DNA of 64,000 nt from positions 252,080,092 to 252,144,091 of the forward strand of contig NC_134710.1 of the NCBI RefSeq assembly GCF_043290135.1, written 5' to 3'. The DNA comes from Rhipicephalus microplus. Lineage: Eukaryota; Arthropoda; Arachnida; Ixodida; Ixodidae. Under the pieces are notes generated by a model, which saw nothing but the letters and a program-made list of their open reading frames with translations, was not told the DNA's origin and searched no databases. The stretch's first letter is position 1; each line of letters opens with the position of its first letter. The translations under genes were made by a program, and so were the position numbers. This document shows, one piece after another, positions 49,698 to 61,220 of this stretch.

Positions 49698-51050
49698 GGG
49701 GTGCTATTCAGGATGGTCCGAGCTTCTCGTACAGAGAAGTTTGCTACGACCTTGCTCTACAGCAGCCACGGCATCCACACAGTGTGAAGCACGTGAGAAG
49801 CGCTTATAGAAAGACTGCAAGAACATTCGTTGCGCAAGAAGCGCATGTTTGCATTTGCGGTGGTAATGAAAGACAAATTATGAACCATCTCCGCGTAGGG
49901 AAGCCTGATGGAATGAAGCAACAGCGATGCGCATGGCGTTGACGCGGTTGAAACGGACATCGACGCGGATCCTGGGAAAATGGTTTGAATCGAAACTCGG
50001 TGTAGCATTTGCTCGAGCATACGTTTTTCGAAACGTGAAGACACGGGAGGCAGGTTGGGTTTCGTGTAAGTTTCATCGCAGGTAAATGATCCGAAAGGGT
50101 GTTTCCACTCGACACGTGGTCAAGCTTTATATTTACTCACACTTGCTGTTGAGAAGACACATGACTGTAAACTGAAAGAAGCAAACACTACGTAAATATA
50201 ACTTAAACCAACCTTGCTTATTTGATGCAGTTACCCTTACCTTACCCAATATTGAAACAAGAAGTATATCCAAAAAGAGGTGTTCTCAAATTACACAGAA
50301 GGTGAAAATATAATTTTTTTGAGACCTTTGCCAAATGATCGCTATGCAGACGATGAAAGTGCACTAAGATACCTTTGTGCATAAACACTTTTGTTGTTTA
50401 AAATGGAAGTGCTTGATGGCTTCCTGTTTGCTGTGCCTGTGTCACTAGGTAGCCTTGGCGGGGAACAAAAGCCTTCGCGAGTATCCCACGAATTTTCGAC
50501 ACATTTATTTCTCTGTCTGGCCAAATATTTCAAATAAATATTCTTGCAAGCTACAAAAACATTTTGACAACTGCTCTAACTTTAGGCGCCTTCTTTTTAC
50601 CTAAAAGCGAAAAAAATTTACTTACTCTGACCCAACGTAAAAGACCCGCTTTCTGCTTATTTGTTAGAGAGTGATAACTGATGTGACCGAAAATTGATAT
50701 CTTGAAACTGACGTAAAATGCAATTGCAGTAAGAAGTTTCATTTTCAGCTTTGTCGTGCAAAGCCCAGCATATACTTTCCGTTTTTTTTTTCTTTCAGTA
50801 TTGCGATTTCATTGTTACGTATAGCTTTTTCGCTATGCCAACAAACCCAGAAAAGGCATTGCACACACAGATAAAGATAATTTTTTCTCTAAACTCTATC
50901 TTCGCTGAAGATAAGTAAGCGCTCAACTGACTGCCGCGTAAAGGAGATGGTGTGGAGGGAGATGAGGCCACTCGATCTCGGATATTTGTTCCTTGCAAGC
51001 TCCGAACTATTTTATTTATGAGCCATGAACAACAAACTGCGTGTTCATTA
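49698..51050. other. Unassigned sequence
   Basis: Overlapping frames of 85-103 codons at 49.7-50.1 kb have no known domain. No gene is called. Confidence 0.4.
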
Positions 51051-51220
51051 TGGTTCAGCGAACTGGGAGCGCAGGAGTAACACAGACATGAAGCGAAGAG
51101 AAGGCACAAAGCATGAGCGCGAAGCAAAGAGGAGGCACGCAGCACGAGCGCTCGTGCTGTGTGCCTCCTCTTTGTTTCGTGTCTGTGTTACTCCCACGCT
51201 CCAAGTTCGCTGAACCACCA
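51051..51220. mobile_element. Palindromic foldback element
   Basis: The centre is a perfect palindrome 'agcacgagcgctcgtgct' at 51,141-51,158. The outer arms match as inverted repeats: left 'tggttcagcgaactgggagc' from 51,051 against right '...gcgaaccacca' read in reverse to 51,220, sharing 'gagtaacacagaca' and 'aaagaggaggcac'. The left arm carries an extra, diverged copy of about 30 bp ('gaagcgaagagaaggcac' beside 'gaagcaaagaggaggcac'), so the hairpin is asymmetric. Confidence 0.8.
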
Positions 51221-51329
51221 TAAATTACCAACTAGCCCACCTTTCCATTCTATTGCATTGCGTCTTCATTCCCATAAAAAATTCTGTGTACCGCTCAGCA
51301 TCAATCAAATGCTTAAGCAAACCGACATC

Positions 51330-52095
51330 TTTTTAATTGCGATAGCAATGATATGGACACTCGGCGGGATTTCGCCGCTAGCGTGGGCATCGGCGTCGAC
51401 GTGGACGTCAGCGTCATGCACCGTATATGTATACGTGTCAATATATATGAAAACGCAAGAAAGAAAAAAAAATCGAGGAAAACAACAATCCAGCGCGCGG
51501 AGTCGAACGTGGGACCTCCGCGTCGCGAGTGCGAGGCGTTAACCACTGAGCCACAGAGAAGTATCTCCCTTAGCGGTAAAACGGCAAGCTATCCATATAT
51601 ACCACTTACCGCTGTTGGCGGGCATCTTACGGAGGGTTGGGGGGTGGGGACTCTCGTGTTTTCAGCATTATCAGCAGGATGGCTCAGTGAGCGTGCGGCG
51701 ACTGTCATCTCTCACACGTACTTTTGCCCGCGTAGAGAATAAGGGGGTGTACGCTCGATCACGCGCCCTTATCTTGCAGTGCGGAGAATCGTACGTCTTG
51801 GCTATTCTTTGAGTTTCGTCAAAAAGATTCTGTTGTAGTTGCCGCGTGCACAAAGATTACTGCAATCATTGCACAGCCTCCGTATGCGAAGAGGGCGTGC
51901 TTTTCAAAAACAGCGAAGTAACCACTGAGACACTTATTCGCGTTAATCTGTTCTTGTGAGTACGTTTCCTGCGTCCTGTGTGCGTGAAAAATGCGGGGCA
52001 GGTTTCGATCTGCTTGCCATGCTGCGTGTGACCTTCTAATTTTTTGCTCTCGCATTCATTGCTTCTTCGCCTTCGCAACAAAGCTGCGACTTTTT
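51330..52095 (-). repeat. tRNA-headed repeat family B, copy 3
   Basis: The longest copy. From left to right: 'gcgatagcaatgatatggac', 'ggcgtc' alternations, 'tatatgaaaacgcaag', a tRNA-like block read on the minus strand at about 51,490-51,565 ('tggctcagtggttaacgc', B box 'cgttcgactcc'), 'cggcaagctatccatatata', 'cagcattatcagcaggatgg', 'cgaagagggcgtgcttttca' and 'caaagctgcgacttttttaa'. The order is the same as in the 15.3-16.0 kb copy. Confidence 0.65.
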
Positions 52096-52130
52096 TAAAG
52101 ACTTGGGGACCTTCGACGCAAAAATTTTGG

Positions 52131-52141
52131 TCGGTCGGTCG

Positions 52142-52205
<64 letters not shown>
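52131..52205. repeat. (TCGG)n(TCTG)n microsatellite
   Basis: A short TCGG run passes into about 60 bp of TCTG units. It lies at the right end of family B copy 3. Confidence 0.95.
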
Positions 52206-52207
<2 letters not shown>

Positions 52208-53390
52208 ACATATTTCTGTTTGTCCACTCTTACCGGCATCAGGTACTTGAAACGGCCGACCCCGTTCGCAGCGACCACCAATGTTGCTCAAGGTTGAGCG
52301 TTCATGCTTGTGCAATTGTCAATTAAGAAACAATTATTGCGCATGTCTGGGGCATCATAACAACACTCATTTATTCTGCATATGCATCTCTCACTAGAAA
52401 ACGCACACATAAGTACTTTAAGGACCGTAGCGCTTATCACGCTGCGCTTACCATGCAACGCTTGCACGGAACGGGGAGTGTTTCCCACGCTTTGCTAAGA
52501 CGAGATGGTGGTGGCACCTAGCCGTCGCCTCACGTTCTACACCTTATCACCTCTGAGACGGGCGTGCACGGCCACGCGCTTTGTTTTCTAAAAGAAACGG
52601 CCAGATGGCGCTCATGTCTCACGTGTGACGTGACTTGATGCACTCGTTCGCCTCCGCTGCACGCTCAAGGCACTCTAACGCAGCGCCTCTGGAATACCAT
52701 TAACCGATTTCCTTGCGCAGAACATCAAATAAATGTTTTGTTCACTCCCCCCACACGCAAGACTATCGTCTTTCGAGAACATTTGCAGATTACATGCAGA
52801 TACGGGGCCAATTTTTGTTGTTGGTGATGAAGTTGTTTTAAGTAAGTAACACCTAAGAACAATATGTGCATTAGTCATGCAGAATCTGCATTTTCTTTAC
52901 TGTGAACGCTGTCAGCAATTTTTTCTGAATGAGATTGTTACTAATTTCTTGCTCTTTTTTGTTTTTCTTGACTACTTGCGCGCGCTGTTAAATCTAAGCA
53001 ATGTTAATTTTTTTACTTTTGCTCTTGTCTGCATGTTTGCTTATTCATGTCTCCGTGTACATGGCTAGTAGCGTGGTTGTTGCTGCGTAAGCTAGCGAAT
53101 TTTTTCCTTGTCATTTCTTATGATCATTTGATTACTTTCTCAGGGCACATGTTTTTTTAAAAACTACTTCCCGTGCATTTGAAGAAAAAATTTAATAACT
53201 AATGCATTATAACAACTGCGTGTCACAGACGAATGCTCAACAAAGCGCGAGCTTCCGAATTCTAAGTGCTACGTGAAATCTAGGCGCCGAGTAGACAAGG
53301 CAGAAGTCGTCATAAAAAAGAAACAAGCATCAAAAAACGCCTGCGTGCGCCGCCTCTCCCCCTCCAAAGCGCCGTAGCATCGCAGACCAG
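52206..53390. other. Unassigned sequence
   Basis: No recognised gene. 52.5-52.7 kb is GC-richer than the surroundings. Confidence 0.4.
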
Positions 53391-54492
53391 CCTCCTCGGA
53401 TATAACACCCAGCGAACTCCAGAAACTTATCGCAGAAAAGGGGCGTGGTGCTGCAGAGTTGCGTCACGTTATGAAAAAGGTCCCGCCCTTTCAACAGCCT
53501 TAGCTGTGTGGCGCGTCAAAAAAAAAAACGCCTAGAACTTTCGGGAACCCGGCAGCTAGTGCAGCCAAGCGAGGAGCGAAGGGAGCCACAAGAGGAGGTG
53601 AAGAGGTTTTCCACCTGCGGCGGGAGGCATGTCCTACGAACATGAGAAAAGTGAGTGTTTGCCGCCCGTAGCTGAAGACAAGTTCTGCAGTCGCAGCGCC
53701 TGAGTGCCCAACTTGTTACCGGCGAACAAGTTTTGTTGTTTAAGTGCGGAAGCTTGACGACGCGAGATTTCTTGGAAAAGAAACCTCTAGCACAGTAGAA
53801 TGACAACCAGTGTTGGACTTTGGGGTGAGTGTTTTCTTGAACAGAAGCATTCTAACTTCCAAGAACTAACTTCCAAGTTCCAAGAGCTTGAAACTTAATT
53901 CGGTTTGACGAACATATTATTATACAAGTGTCTTGATTAGTTAATGCATGAGATTGCATTGTGGTGCATGTTTGTGCCCGTTGTTTAAGTGTGTCTTGTA
54001 TCGTGTAGCCAATTGTTATGAGTATCTTGCGATTCTTGACTTATAGTATTGGATTATTGCCAAATGTACATGCTTGTGTGTTGTTTCTTCTGCCATATTT
54101 GAGGAAATATTTTTGTTCTGTTATAAAATCTTTGCTCAGTCTCGTTCTTTGGACCACAGCCGGCGTCCGTTACTGCATTCAAAGGGATGAATGCTAAATT
54201 GTTTGTGCTCACGTGGTGGTTTTTGGGTGGCCCACACTTCCGCCCTTGCAATAAGGCCACGAAATGCCTAGCTAAATAATAGCTCTAGTGAGAATTATGA
54301 TGGCGTCCGCGAGAGGACCTTTTTAGTGCACAATTTGTCCAAAGTAGAGAGATAGTTTCTCTAGTAGTTGATATTGCTATCGGAACAGTTTTGTGTGTTG
54401 CATGGCGTTCTCGCTAACGAGTGTGTAGAATGTTTTGATAAGTAGAGTTAGGCAGATATTTTCTGCGCGCAGTCACATTGTATTTGAAAGAC
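53391..54492 (+). other. Possible leader/LTR region of the Gypsy element
   Basis: This 1.1 kb precedes the Gag start codon and has no coding content. I could not find paired LTRs or a clear primer-binding site, so it is only inferred to be the element's 5' region because of its position. Confidence 0.25.
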
Positions 54493-56735
54493 ATGGTGGA
54501 ATTGAAGAAGCTGGTTGCTCTCGGTGAGAAGGTAGCTCTTTTTGGCCCCGTACTACGAAAGTTAATGAGCCAGAAGGTGAAAGATGCGGCGTAAAAAGAG
54601 ATTGACAGCTAAGATAACCAACGAAGAAAATGCAGCTGAACTGAAAAAAAGAGAGCTTGGTGGCAGGAGGGTGACAGAAAAATGAGAGCACCAATTGAAG
54701 TTGGAGCTAGAGAAAGAAAGGTTGGCAACTAAGAGGCTGAAAGAAGAAAAAGAGGGGAAGGAGTGGTAGTTGCGGGAGGAAATAACAGTTGAGCTGAACA
54801 AAGGCTGGCAGCAGACAGGGCGAAAGAAGAAAGAGAAGCGCAAGAGAGGGAGATGCAAGTGCAGATCATTCAGAGGAAAAAGCAGTGACAGCTCGAAATA
54901 GTACGCAAACAGCTCCGTTTGCAGCAGTGAAGTGAAACTTCTGTCCAGCCTAGAGTCAAAAGCAGCGAAAGGGCAGATAATAGCTTCCGCTTGAATCCAA
55001 GCAAACTGCTCGTAGCGTTCGATGACAGGAAGGAGGACCTTGATGCGTACCTTCACAGGTTTGATACTATTGCTAGGAGCCAGAATTGGCCGGAGCACGA
55101 ATGAGCGACTTTTTCGACTGCTTGTTTGAGTGGCGAAGCGCTCAGTGTGTACAGAAGACTGACGCCAACTGATGCTGCTGCCTATTCAAAAGTGGAAGCT
55201 GCTTTATTCAAGCGACTCAAAATCACTGTGGAGGCGGGGGGGGGGGGGGCTTCCGAGACAGATTTCGGGCGGGAAAGCCCACTTATGGTGAGACCGCATG
55301 CGGTACGCCACTCGACTAATACATTATTATGGCATTTAGAGGGTGTTTTTAGAGACAGTACAGGAGTACGGTGAGCTTAGAGAGCTCCTTGTTAGAGAGA
55401 GAGAAATTTTTAATCAGTTGCCACCCCATCCTGTCACTGTACTTGAAAGAGAGGAAAGCTATGTCGCTTGAAGACATGCTCATATTGGCCGATCAATTTT
55501 TTGAAGCACAAGGTGGCACGATCTATACAGGGTCACAAAAGAAAGTCCCGAAGATATGAGAAAATCGGCACCCGAAGAAACGAAGCATGTACCGGAGAGT
55601 GTTACGCGATGATTTCTATTTAATCATGTGAGTCGTCGCGCTAACAGTTGCCGGACTAACTTCGCGCGTCGCAGTGTAACGAAATGTTTTAAATGTTGTC
55701 GGAATGGGCAAAAGGCAGACACGTGTCGTACCGAAGCAAGTAAACCCCACCAAGTAGCCTGTATGCATGCGCAACCGAAATATGACGATGAAGACGTCAG
55801 TGACATATTTGTGGAGCTGAAAAGCGGCAAGAGACTTCCTATTGTGGGTTCTGTCATGACAATGTGCCAAACAGGTGTAAGGACGGGAATGCCAAAGCTG
55901 CCTAGAAAAACTGCGAAAAGGAAGGTAAAAGCGTTAAAAGACACATAAAGCTCCACAGTTATCGTGCGGAAGAATTTAGGGCGTGACAGCGAGCTAACAG
56001 GCAAAACAAGGAAGGTTTGCATAGTTGTCAGTTCGGTTCGGATGCTTCCTGAAGGTGAGATATAGGTTTAGACACCTTACTTCAGTGAGAAATTTACTGC
56101 CCTGCGCATGACTACCCCCTGTACGACCTCATTATTTGTACGGTCGATAAAGCACCAGGGCCAATAATCCAGAAAGTTTGGGGGGAAACCCGAAGATGCA
56201 GCCCTCGTCAACGCAGCAACCACGAGATACAGCGGAGGAGAATGTCAACGCAGCAACCACGAGATACAGCGGAGGAGATACAGCGGAGGAGAAGTATTTC
56301 ACCTGAGTGAAAGTTGGAGCTGTGGTGCAAAGAAAGGACAACATGGACGTCATCATCCTGGACGAGAAAACGTGCCGGGCAGTTGGAGCTGTAGCTAAAC
56401 GACCTCAATCAACTAAGAGTGAAACGGTAAGTGAGTCAGTCAGCCAGGCTCAAGCCACGACGTGGGCATCCTGGCAAAGAACAAGAAATGACCAGTTGAA
56501 TGTGATGACACTTTATCAGCGTCGAAAGTGTCAACAATGGCAGAGACGCCGTCCCAGATACTGTCACTGGAAAGGCCTCGCTAGAACAGAAAGAAAAATA
56601 AGAAGCAATCAAACGAGCACCGCTAGAAAAGGCGCAAGCGTCACATCAAACCACGGAGGAAGAATAGACAGGAAGGAAAACTTGGCTCCTTTCCGCGCCG
56701 TGATTGTGTCACCCCACGAAGCAGCGGATGGATTG
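54493..56735 (+). pseudogene. Ty3/Gypsy-type gag and protease remnant
   Basis: Gag is the structural protein of the retrotransposon particle; the following aspartic protease matures it. The frame starts at ATG 54,493 (MVELKKLVALGEKVALF), passes through a Lys/Glu-rich coiled-coil stretch, and reaches a SCAN-like capsid region: SKLLVAFDDRKEDLDAYLHR at about 55,000, GEALSVYRRLTPTDAAAYSK at 55,130, and SCHPILSLYLKERKAMSLED at about 55,400. A zinc knuckle at about 55,685 reads CFKCCRNGQKADTC, with Q in place of the usual histidine. Near 55,945 a protease-like 'KDT' is followed directly by a TAA where the DTG/DSG glycine belongs. Other breaks are a TGA at 55,102-55,104 and a frame change at the G14 run 55,236-55,249. 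Reverse transcriptase and integrase were not found. Confidence 0.75.
56207..56294. repeat. 37-bp tandem repeat in the Gypsy remnant
   Basis: Two copies of a 37-bp unit starting 'gtcaacgcagcaaccacgag' (56,207 and 56,244) are followed by a partial 14-bp copy ('tacagcggaggaga'). Confidence 0.85.
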
Positions 56736-56935
56736 ATTGATTGATATGTAGGGTTTAACGTCCCAAAACCACCATATGAATTTGAGAGACGCCGTAGTGG
56801 AGGATTCCGGAAATTTTGACCACTTGGGGTTCTTTAACGTGCGCCCAAATCTGAACACACGGGCCTACAACATTTCCGTCTATATTGGAGATGCATTCGC
56901 TGCAGCCCGGCTTCAATCCCGCGATCTGCAGGGTG
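56734..56935 (-). mobile_element. 5'-truncated Ruka-type SINE with TSD
   Basis: Minus-strand copy with (gatt)n tail and body. It stops in the tRNA head just after the B box, so the A-box half is missing. The flanks repeat 'gcggatggat' at 56,724-56,733 and 56,936-56,945. The SINE marks the visible right limit of the Gypsy remnant. Confidence 0.88.
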
Positions 56936-57086
56936 GCGGATGGATGAATAAATGGATTGATACGGTTGTACCCTTTAGATTGGACGGCGACTAACACCAC
57001 CTAGCTGTAATACTTAGTGAACCAAAAACTACAATTGAGTTTTTTCACCTTTTAAACTGTGAATTTGAAGACTGGTAGTTTGCAGT

Positions 57087-57342
57087 TTATTGATTGATAT
57101 GTGGGGTTTAACTTCCCGAAACCACCATATGGTTATGACAGATACTGTAGTGGACGGCTCCGGAAATTTTGACTACCTGGGTTTTTTCAACACGCTCCCA
57201 AATCTGAGCACGTGGGCCTACAATGTTTCCACCTCAATGGGAAATGCAGCCGCCACAGCCGGGATTCAATCCTGCGACCTGCGGGTCAGCAGCTGAGTAC
57301 CTTGAGTACCAGCAGCTGAGTACCAGCAGCTGAGCGGCGGGG
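57087..57342 (-). mobile_element. Ruka-type SINE with duplicated tRNA-head segment
   Basis: Minus-strand copy with full body and head. The head contains a local triplication of 'gagtacc'-type units at about 57,294-57,335 ('gagtaccagcagct' repeated), which destroys the A box. The flanks 57,072-57,086 'ctggtagtttgcagt' and 57,343-57,357 'ctggtactttgcagt' are a 15-bp target duplication with one mismatch. Confidence 0.9.
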
Positions 57343-57357
57343 CTGGTACTTTGCAGT

Positions 57358-59089
57358 GAAAGATTTAGTTTTCACTCGTGCTTTTATTTTAGCTACCAAC
57401 TATATGACCTCCTTCTAGTTAATTCTACCAGCTTAAAGTCTATTTTGCCCTCCCTGTCCCTTGAACCCCAGTGCTTGAAAAATTTCGCACCATCATCCTG
57501 AACTATAGGGTGAAGTCCTTTACAGAACATTATAAGTGTTCGAGAGTTTCCTCCTCCTCTCTACATGCACTGCTTACCGTGTCTACTCGTTCGTATTTCG
57601 CCCGATAAGTCTTGGTTCGCAATACTCCCGTGCTGGTATCAAAGAGTAGAGAACTACCCCGAGAACTATCATAGATCCTTTTCTTGGCGATTTCCTGCTC
57701 AAATCAAATGTCGTGACAGCACCACCTACAGAATCGCAGCCAAACTGCCGCACCGGAGCAACAGACGTGAGAAGCGTAGAGCCCGCTCTTGTCGTCTTTT
57801 TGCACGCTTACTCTCGCTCTTCAGTGTAATAGAGCATAGCTTAGATACGCTCGCTAAACGAGAGGGAAAATTGCAACGACGAGTTCACGCTAAGTTAGCG
57901 AGAGCGCCTTGGCAAAGAGAACATACCGCGATAGTTTCCCGAAGCTGTCCAGAAGCACTCAACAGATTTGCTTGCACTCCTTCACCTTCGCATGGGAGGG
58001 AAGAAACACTAGTTGTGGGAACGTGGCATACAATATGCGCTAATAAGAAAACATGCAGGGGGACCTTTTCGCATATAGAAATATTTAAAAGTTGAAACAA
58101 AAAACAGAAAAAAAACATTTTTAATCTGTCTGCTCTTTTCCGAAGATTCTATTATGTTGGAACTTCCCGAGAACCTATCGTTCATGCCAAGCTGCAACAA
58201 CCAAACACGGAAAACTGAAAACCATGCTTCTTTCGTGATCTAGCATACCTTGAAGCACTTGAAGTTTATAAATGGTTAAAATATTCGCCGACTACTTCTC
58301 ACTCGTGAACAGTTTCCTCTAGGCTCCCGCGTGGAGCTGCTTTTATGGGTAATCTTTGCAATATTGCAACCAGTTCTTGGCTTCAATTCTAGGCACGAGT
58401 AAGTAAAGCTTCCACTCAATATTTTAAGGTGCCGCTTCAGCGAGTCACAAGATGTTTGGCTGCTCACGGATGTCTGTAAATTCAAACTTAGTGTAGTGTC
58501 GCGGCTGTCAACCATTCCGCTGCGAAACCTCTTTATATAGCCCTCGCCCAATATTGTTGTTCTTGGTCAGACGGAGCTTTCAAAATTTGATTTTTTTTTG
58601 ACGCAGAATTGATTCACAGCTCGAAGCAGTCACCACTGTTCTGTTCAAATGAACTGCCGTCTGCTCAATTGTGCTTCATCAATATCTTTCTTTTGCGCGC
58701 AGTAGTTGTGTATGACACTGTTATATTGAAAAACGAGCAAAACATATTCTCAAGCTACACAATGAGTGATTTTAAGCACGCGCCTATAGCTACAATTACA
58801 GATGGTCTGTTTTTTGTGTGTGATTATACCAATTCATTCCTTTGGATGTCCGAAGAGCATCTGATTTAACATATACAAATAAAAATGCTGACAGTAAGAC
58901 GCTGTACATGCTTCGTTTTGTTTTGGCAAAACGCGCCGGTGAACAACTTTAATAGCTGTATCCAGCAGCATAATGGAGTCAGTGAGAGGCTGGTGTCGCA
59001 GACAACACTCGGGTGCTTCGGATACCGCGGGCGCGTGCTCTCTCCTCCCGTGGCGGAAAACGAAGAGTTCTGTTCGTCACTGCAAGGAT
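57358..59089. other. Unassigned; one 176-codon frame of unknown status
   Basis: A plus-strand frame at 57,565-58,095 (176 codons, ATG start) is the longest outside mobile elements. It is Arg/Ser/Cys-rich with no recognised domain, no membrane segment and no partner. It contains an inverted word pair ('cgctcgctaaacgagag') typical of repeats. I regard it as probably non-coding. Confidence 0.35.
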
Positions 59090-59097
59090 CACTACAC
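59090..59097. repeat. Left 8-bp target-site duplication of the P-like transposon
   Basis: 'cactacac', identical to 63,476-63,483. P-superfamily transposases create 8-bp duplications. Confidence 0.88.
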
Positions 59098-59130
59098 CAA
59101 GGAGGTTTAAAAAAAAACTTCTGGAGTGGA
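59098..59130. repeat. Left terminal inverted repeat
   Basis: 33 bp starting 'caaggaggttt', then an A run, then 'cttctggagtgga'. It matches the inverted right end with two substitutions and one length difference in the A run. Confidence 0.88.
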
Positions 59131-59179
59131 GGTCCCCTATTCACGCCTACGCAAGCGGGTGAAGCCGGGGAAACCGGTT

Positions 59180-59202
59180 GGCGGCCATCTTGCTCCAGGC
59201 AA
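59180..59202. repeat. Left subterminal inverted repeat
   Basis: 'ggcggccatcttgctccagg' followed by 'caa'. Its inverted partner at 63,393-63,414 differs mainly at one base (catctt against catgtt). Internal subterminal repeats of this kind are known in P elements. Confidence 0.7.
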
Positions 59203-59475
59203 GAGAGAGCGCAGATAACGTATCCAGCGTGCTTCCGTGGCGGCTTTTTTGAATGAAACGGGGCACTTAGTGTAATTAAATTCACTCGCATTTTTTTTCT
59301 TCGTGTTAGATAAACAAGATCTGTACAAAGCCGTCAGTTACGATATTACACGTGAGCCGTACGCGATTACGTATTAGCGAATATGCATTACAACAGTTAG
59401 CTGCTGTAAGTGTGGATTCGCTTGCCATTCTCGAAATGAGGCTCACGGTGGAAGCAACACAGGGGTATATAAGTT

Positions 59476-59481
59476 TTTATT
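59476..59481 (-). terminator. Candidate polyadenylation signal of the transposase gene
   Basis: AATAAA on the minus strand, about 185 bp past the transposase stop codon at 59,666 and still inside the left terminal region. Confidence 0.5.
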
Positions 59482-59665
59482 CATTCAAGGCTTTATACAA
59501 TTTCCAAAAGCACATACAATAAAACAGAAACAATTCACACAAATACGGCCTGATTCCCAAAACGCAGGTTATATCAGGCAACTCTATAACAACACACTAA
59601 AATTGCAAAAAATATAGAATATACCAGCTGCTCCGCTTTCTTCAACGCTGGTTCTCATCTGTACC

Positions 59666-60714
59666 TTACAGATTTTTAAATATAATAGTCCTTGTCAGCT
59701 GGGTTCGTACCGCACTGCGCCAGTTCTTGCGGTTGATTTCTTTGGAAATGTGGTGAAGCCTGATTGTTATATACAGGTTGGCAATCTTTTTCGCCAAAAC
59801 GTAGATGTGATTGTCGAGTGGATCGCAGTCCAACAAATGAGGCTCTAACTCAGAAAATAATGCTTGTTCAAACACCTCCGTTAACACCTCTACCATGAGG
59901 CGATCACTGTTTGCATGCAACGATTTTAGGTCCTTACATTGAACCTGTAGGGCACGAAGCCCTTTCTCCACAGTGTGGCAGATCTTCAAGACGTCTTTCG
60001 ATGGCGCCACCAGACCACCATTTGTTTTCACAGCTGTTAGTGGTGGCAGCTCACTAGAGAGCAGTGCAGAGCAGCATTCATCGCAAGATGTGCCACCATA
60101 GACTTTCCGTGCCACAAATCCTGCTATATATGGCACTACTGCGCCGACAACAGGCGAAAGGCTTGTGGGGAAGTCCACTCGCTGGGTGCAATCGTTATCA
60201 TCGTCGGGTGGCTGCAACAGTGATGATCGTCTTAATGACGCCAGAGACGTTGGTGACTCAACAAGGCTTACGTCACTTGAGGGACAGAGAACAGTCACAA
60301 TATCCCGAGAACAGTTTCCAGCCTCTGATGATGCGACCTCTGTTCTAATAAGAAGACGCTTGTAGGCAGCTATAAACTGGCAGGCAGTGGGGTTGTTGTT
60401 ATAGCCGCCCTTTCCTCTTACGCAACCAAAAAATGTTTCCAGGTGGTCTTGAGACATTTCGTGGATGAGCAAGTACTGCAGCTTCCCTGTTGCCACAAGC
60501 CTATCGAAGAGTGCTGTGACACTGCGCATACAGATCAGGAGTCCCACAAATCCGGTTTTCTTGAGGCTCTCGATCACTGGTTTTTCTTTTGCGTCCTTGA
60601 GTTTTGTTATGTACAATTCAGCCTTCTCAAAAAAGGTCCTCATGGACGCCTCATTTGCCTTTCGCAGAGCTGCCTTGTACGACCTGCCAAACGGGTTTCT
60701 TGAGTTGAGGACAT
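59666..60714 (-). CDS. Transposase C-terminal block
   Basis: The true element sequence resumes at FDVLNSRNPFGRSYKAALRK; codons upstream in the same open frame (to 60,880) come from the inserted repeat. The block carries the 'SQDHLETFFGCVRGKGGYNN' motif with the catalytic glutamate, a CSRDIVTVLC linker, a Cys-x2-Cys pair (SCDECCSALL), and the conserved helical end. It is uninterrupted for 350 codons, which suggests recent activity. Confidence 0.85.
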
Positions 60715-61220
60715 CAAAAAAATATTCCGCCATATCCACGAAGTGAATGATGATGAGTGGGCGAAGCTCCGGAGGTAAACCTGGTAAACCATGAATCCTC
60801 TGTACATTTTGCCCACTCGATTTTATTACATCGCTCCCCCTAGCGTACGTCACCGCACTAAATCGAACGATTGCCTTCAACCAATGACACGCGCCATATG
60901 TGACATCATTCCTATTTTATAAGATCTCGCGTCTTTCATCAACTACAAGTACCGCTTTCTAGTTTATAACATCTTGCATCTTTTTATCATTAGCTACAAG
61001 TACCACCATATAGTAAACACTACAAGAACTATACGAGACGTGGCTACATACAGGAGACGGTACCGCCATCTAGTGAACACTGCAAGAACTAAACTAGAGG
61101 TGGTTACATACAGGGGACGGTACCGCCATCTAGTGAACACTGCAAGAACTAAACTAGAGGTGGCTACATACAGGCTACAGGGGACGCACAGCCCACGCCC
61201 CAAGGAGCTTCGCCCCTAAA
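60715..61220. mobile_element. Repeat inserted in the transposase gene
   Basis: Where related transposases continue from FDRL directly into FDVLNSRNPFG, about 500 bp intervene with no splice signals at the edges. The insert has inverted words 'gggcgaagctcc' (60,759-60,770) and 'ggagcttcgccc' (61,204-61,215), and 60-bp tandem units at 61,003-61,180. Exact edges are blurred by A-runs: A7 on the left, A4 on the right, and A5 expected in the empty site, which would allow a short A-only target duplication. The same 'gggcgaagctcc' word occurs at 38,304-38,315, so this is a dispersed repeat family. Confidence 0.8.
61003..61180. repeat. 60-bp tandem repeats with a CTCF-like core
   Basis: Three consecutive units (the first diverged) share 'gtgaacactgcaagaactaa' and 'gtggctacatacagg'. 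Two units contain 'cgccatctagtg', the reverse complement of 'cactagatggcg', which resembles the CTCF core. The tandem array is direct observation; binding is speculation. Confidence 0.8.

Noticed and set aside
51866..52315. 149-codon minus-strand frame with repeated Asp-Arg-Gln-Thr
   Set aside because: Created by the (TCTG)n microsatellite; no domain outside it.
53391..56735. Integrated virus-derived element
   Set aside because: The capsid, knuckle and protease order fits a Ty3/Gypsy retrotransposon; no envelope or viral gene was seen.
57565..58095. 176-codon frame as a possible host gene
   Set aside because: No domain, unusual Arg/Cys/Ser composition, no splice or promoter context; kept only as an unassigned note.
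61003..61180. CRISPR-like regular array
   Set aside because: The units are contiguous 60-bp tandem repeats without unique spacers, in eukaryotic DNA.
60715..61220. The gap in the transposase as an intron
   Set aside because: No GT/AG at the edges, inverted words near its ends, tandem repeats inside, and a related word elsewhere in the window favour an insertion.
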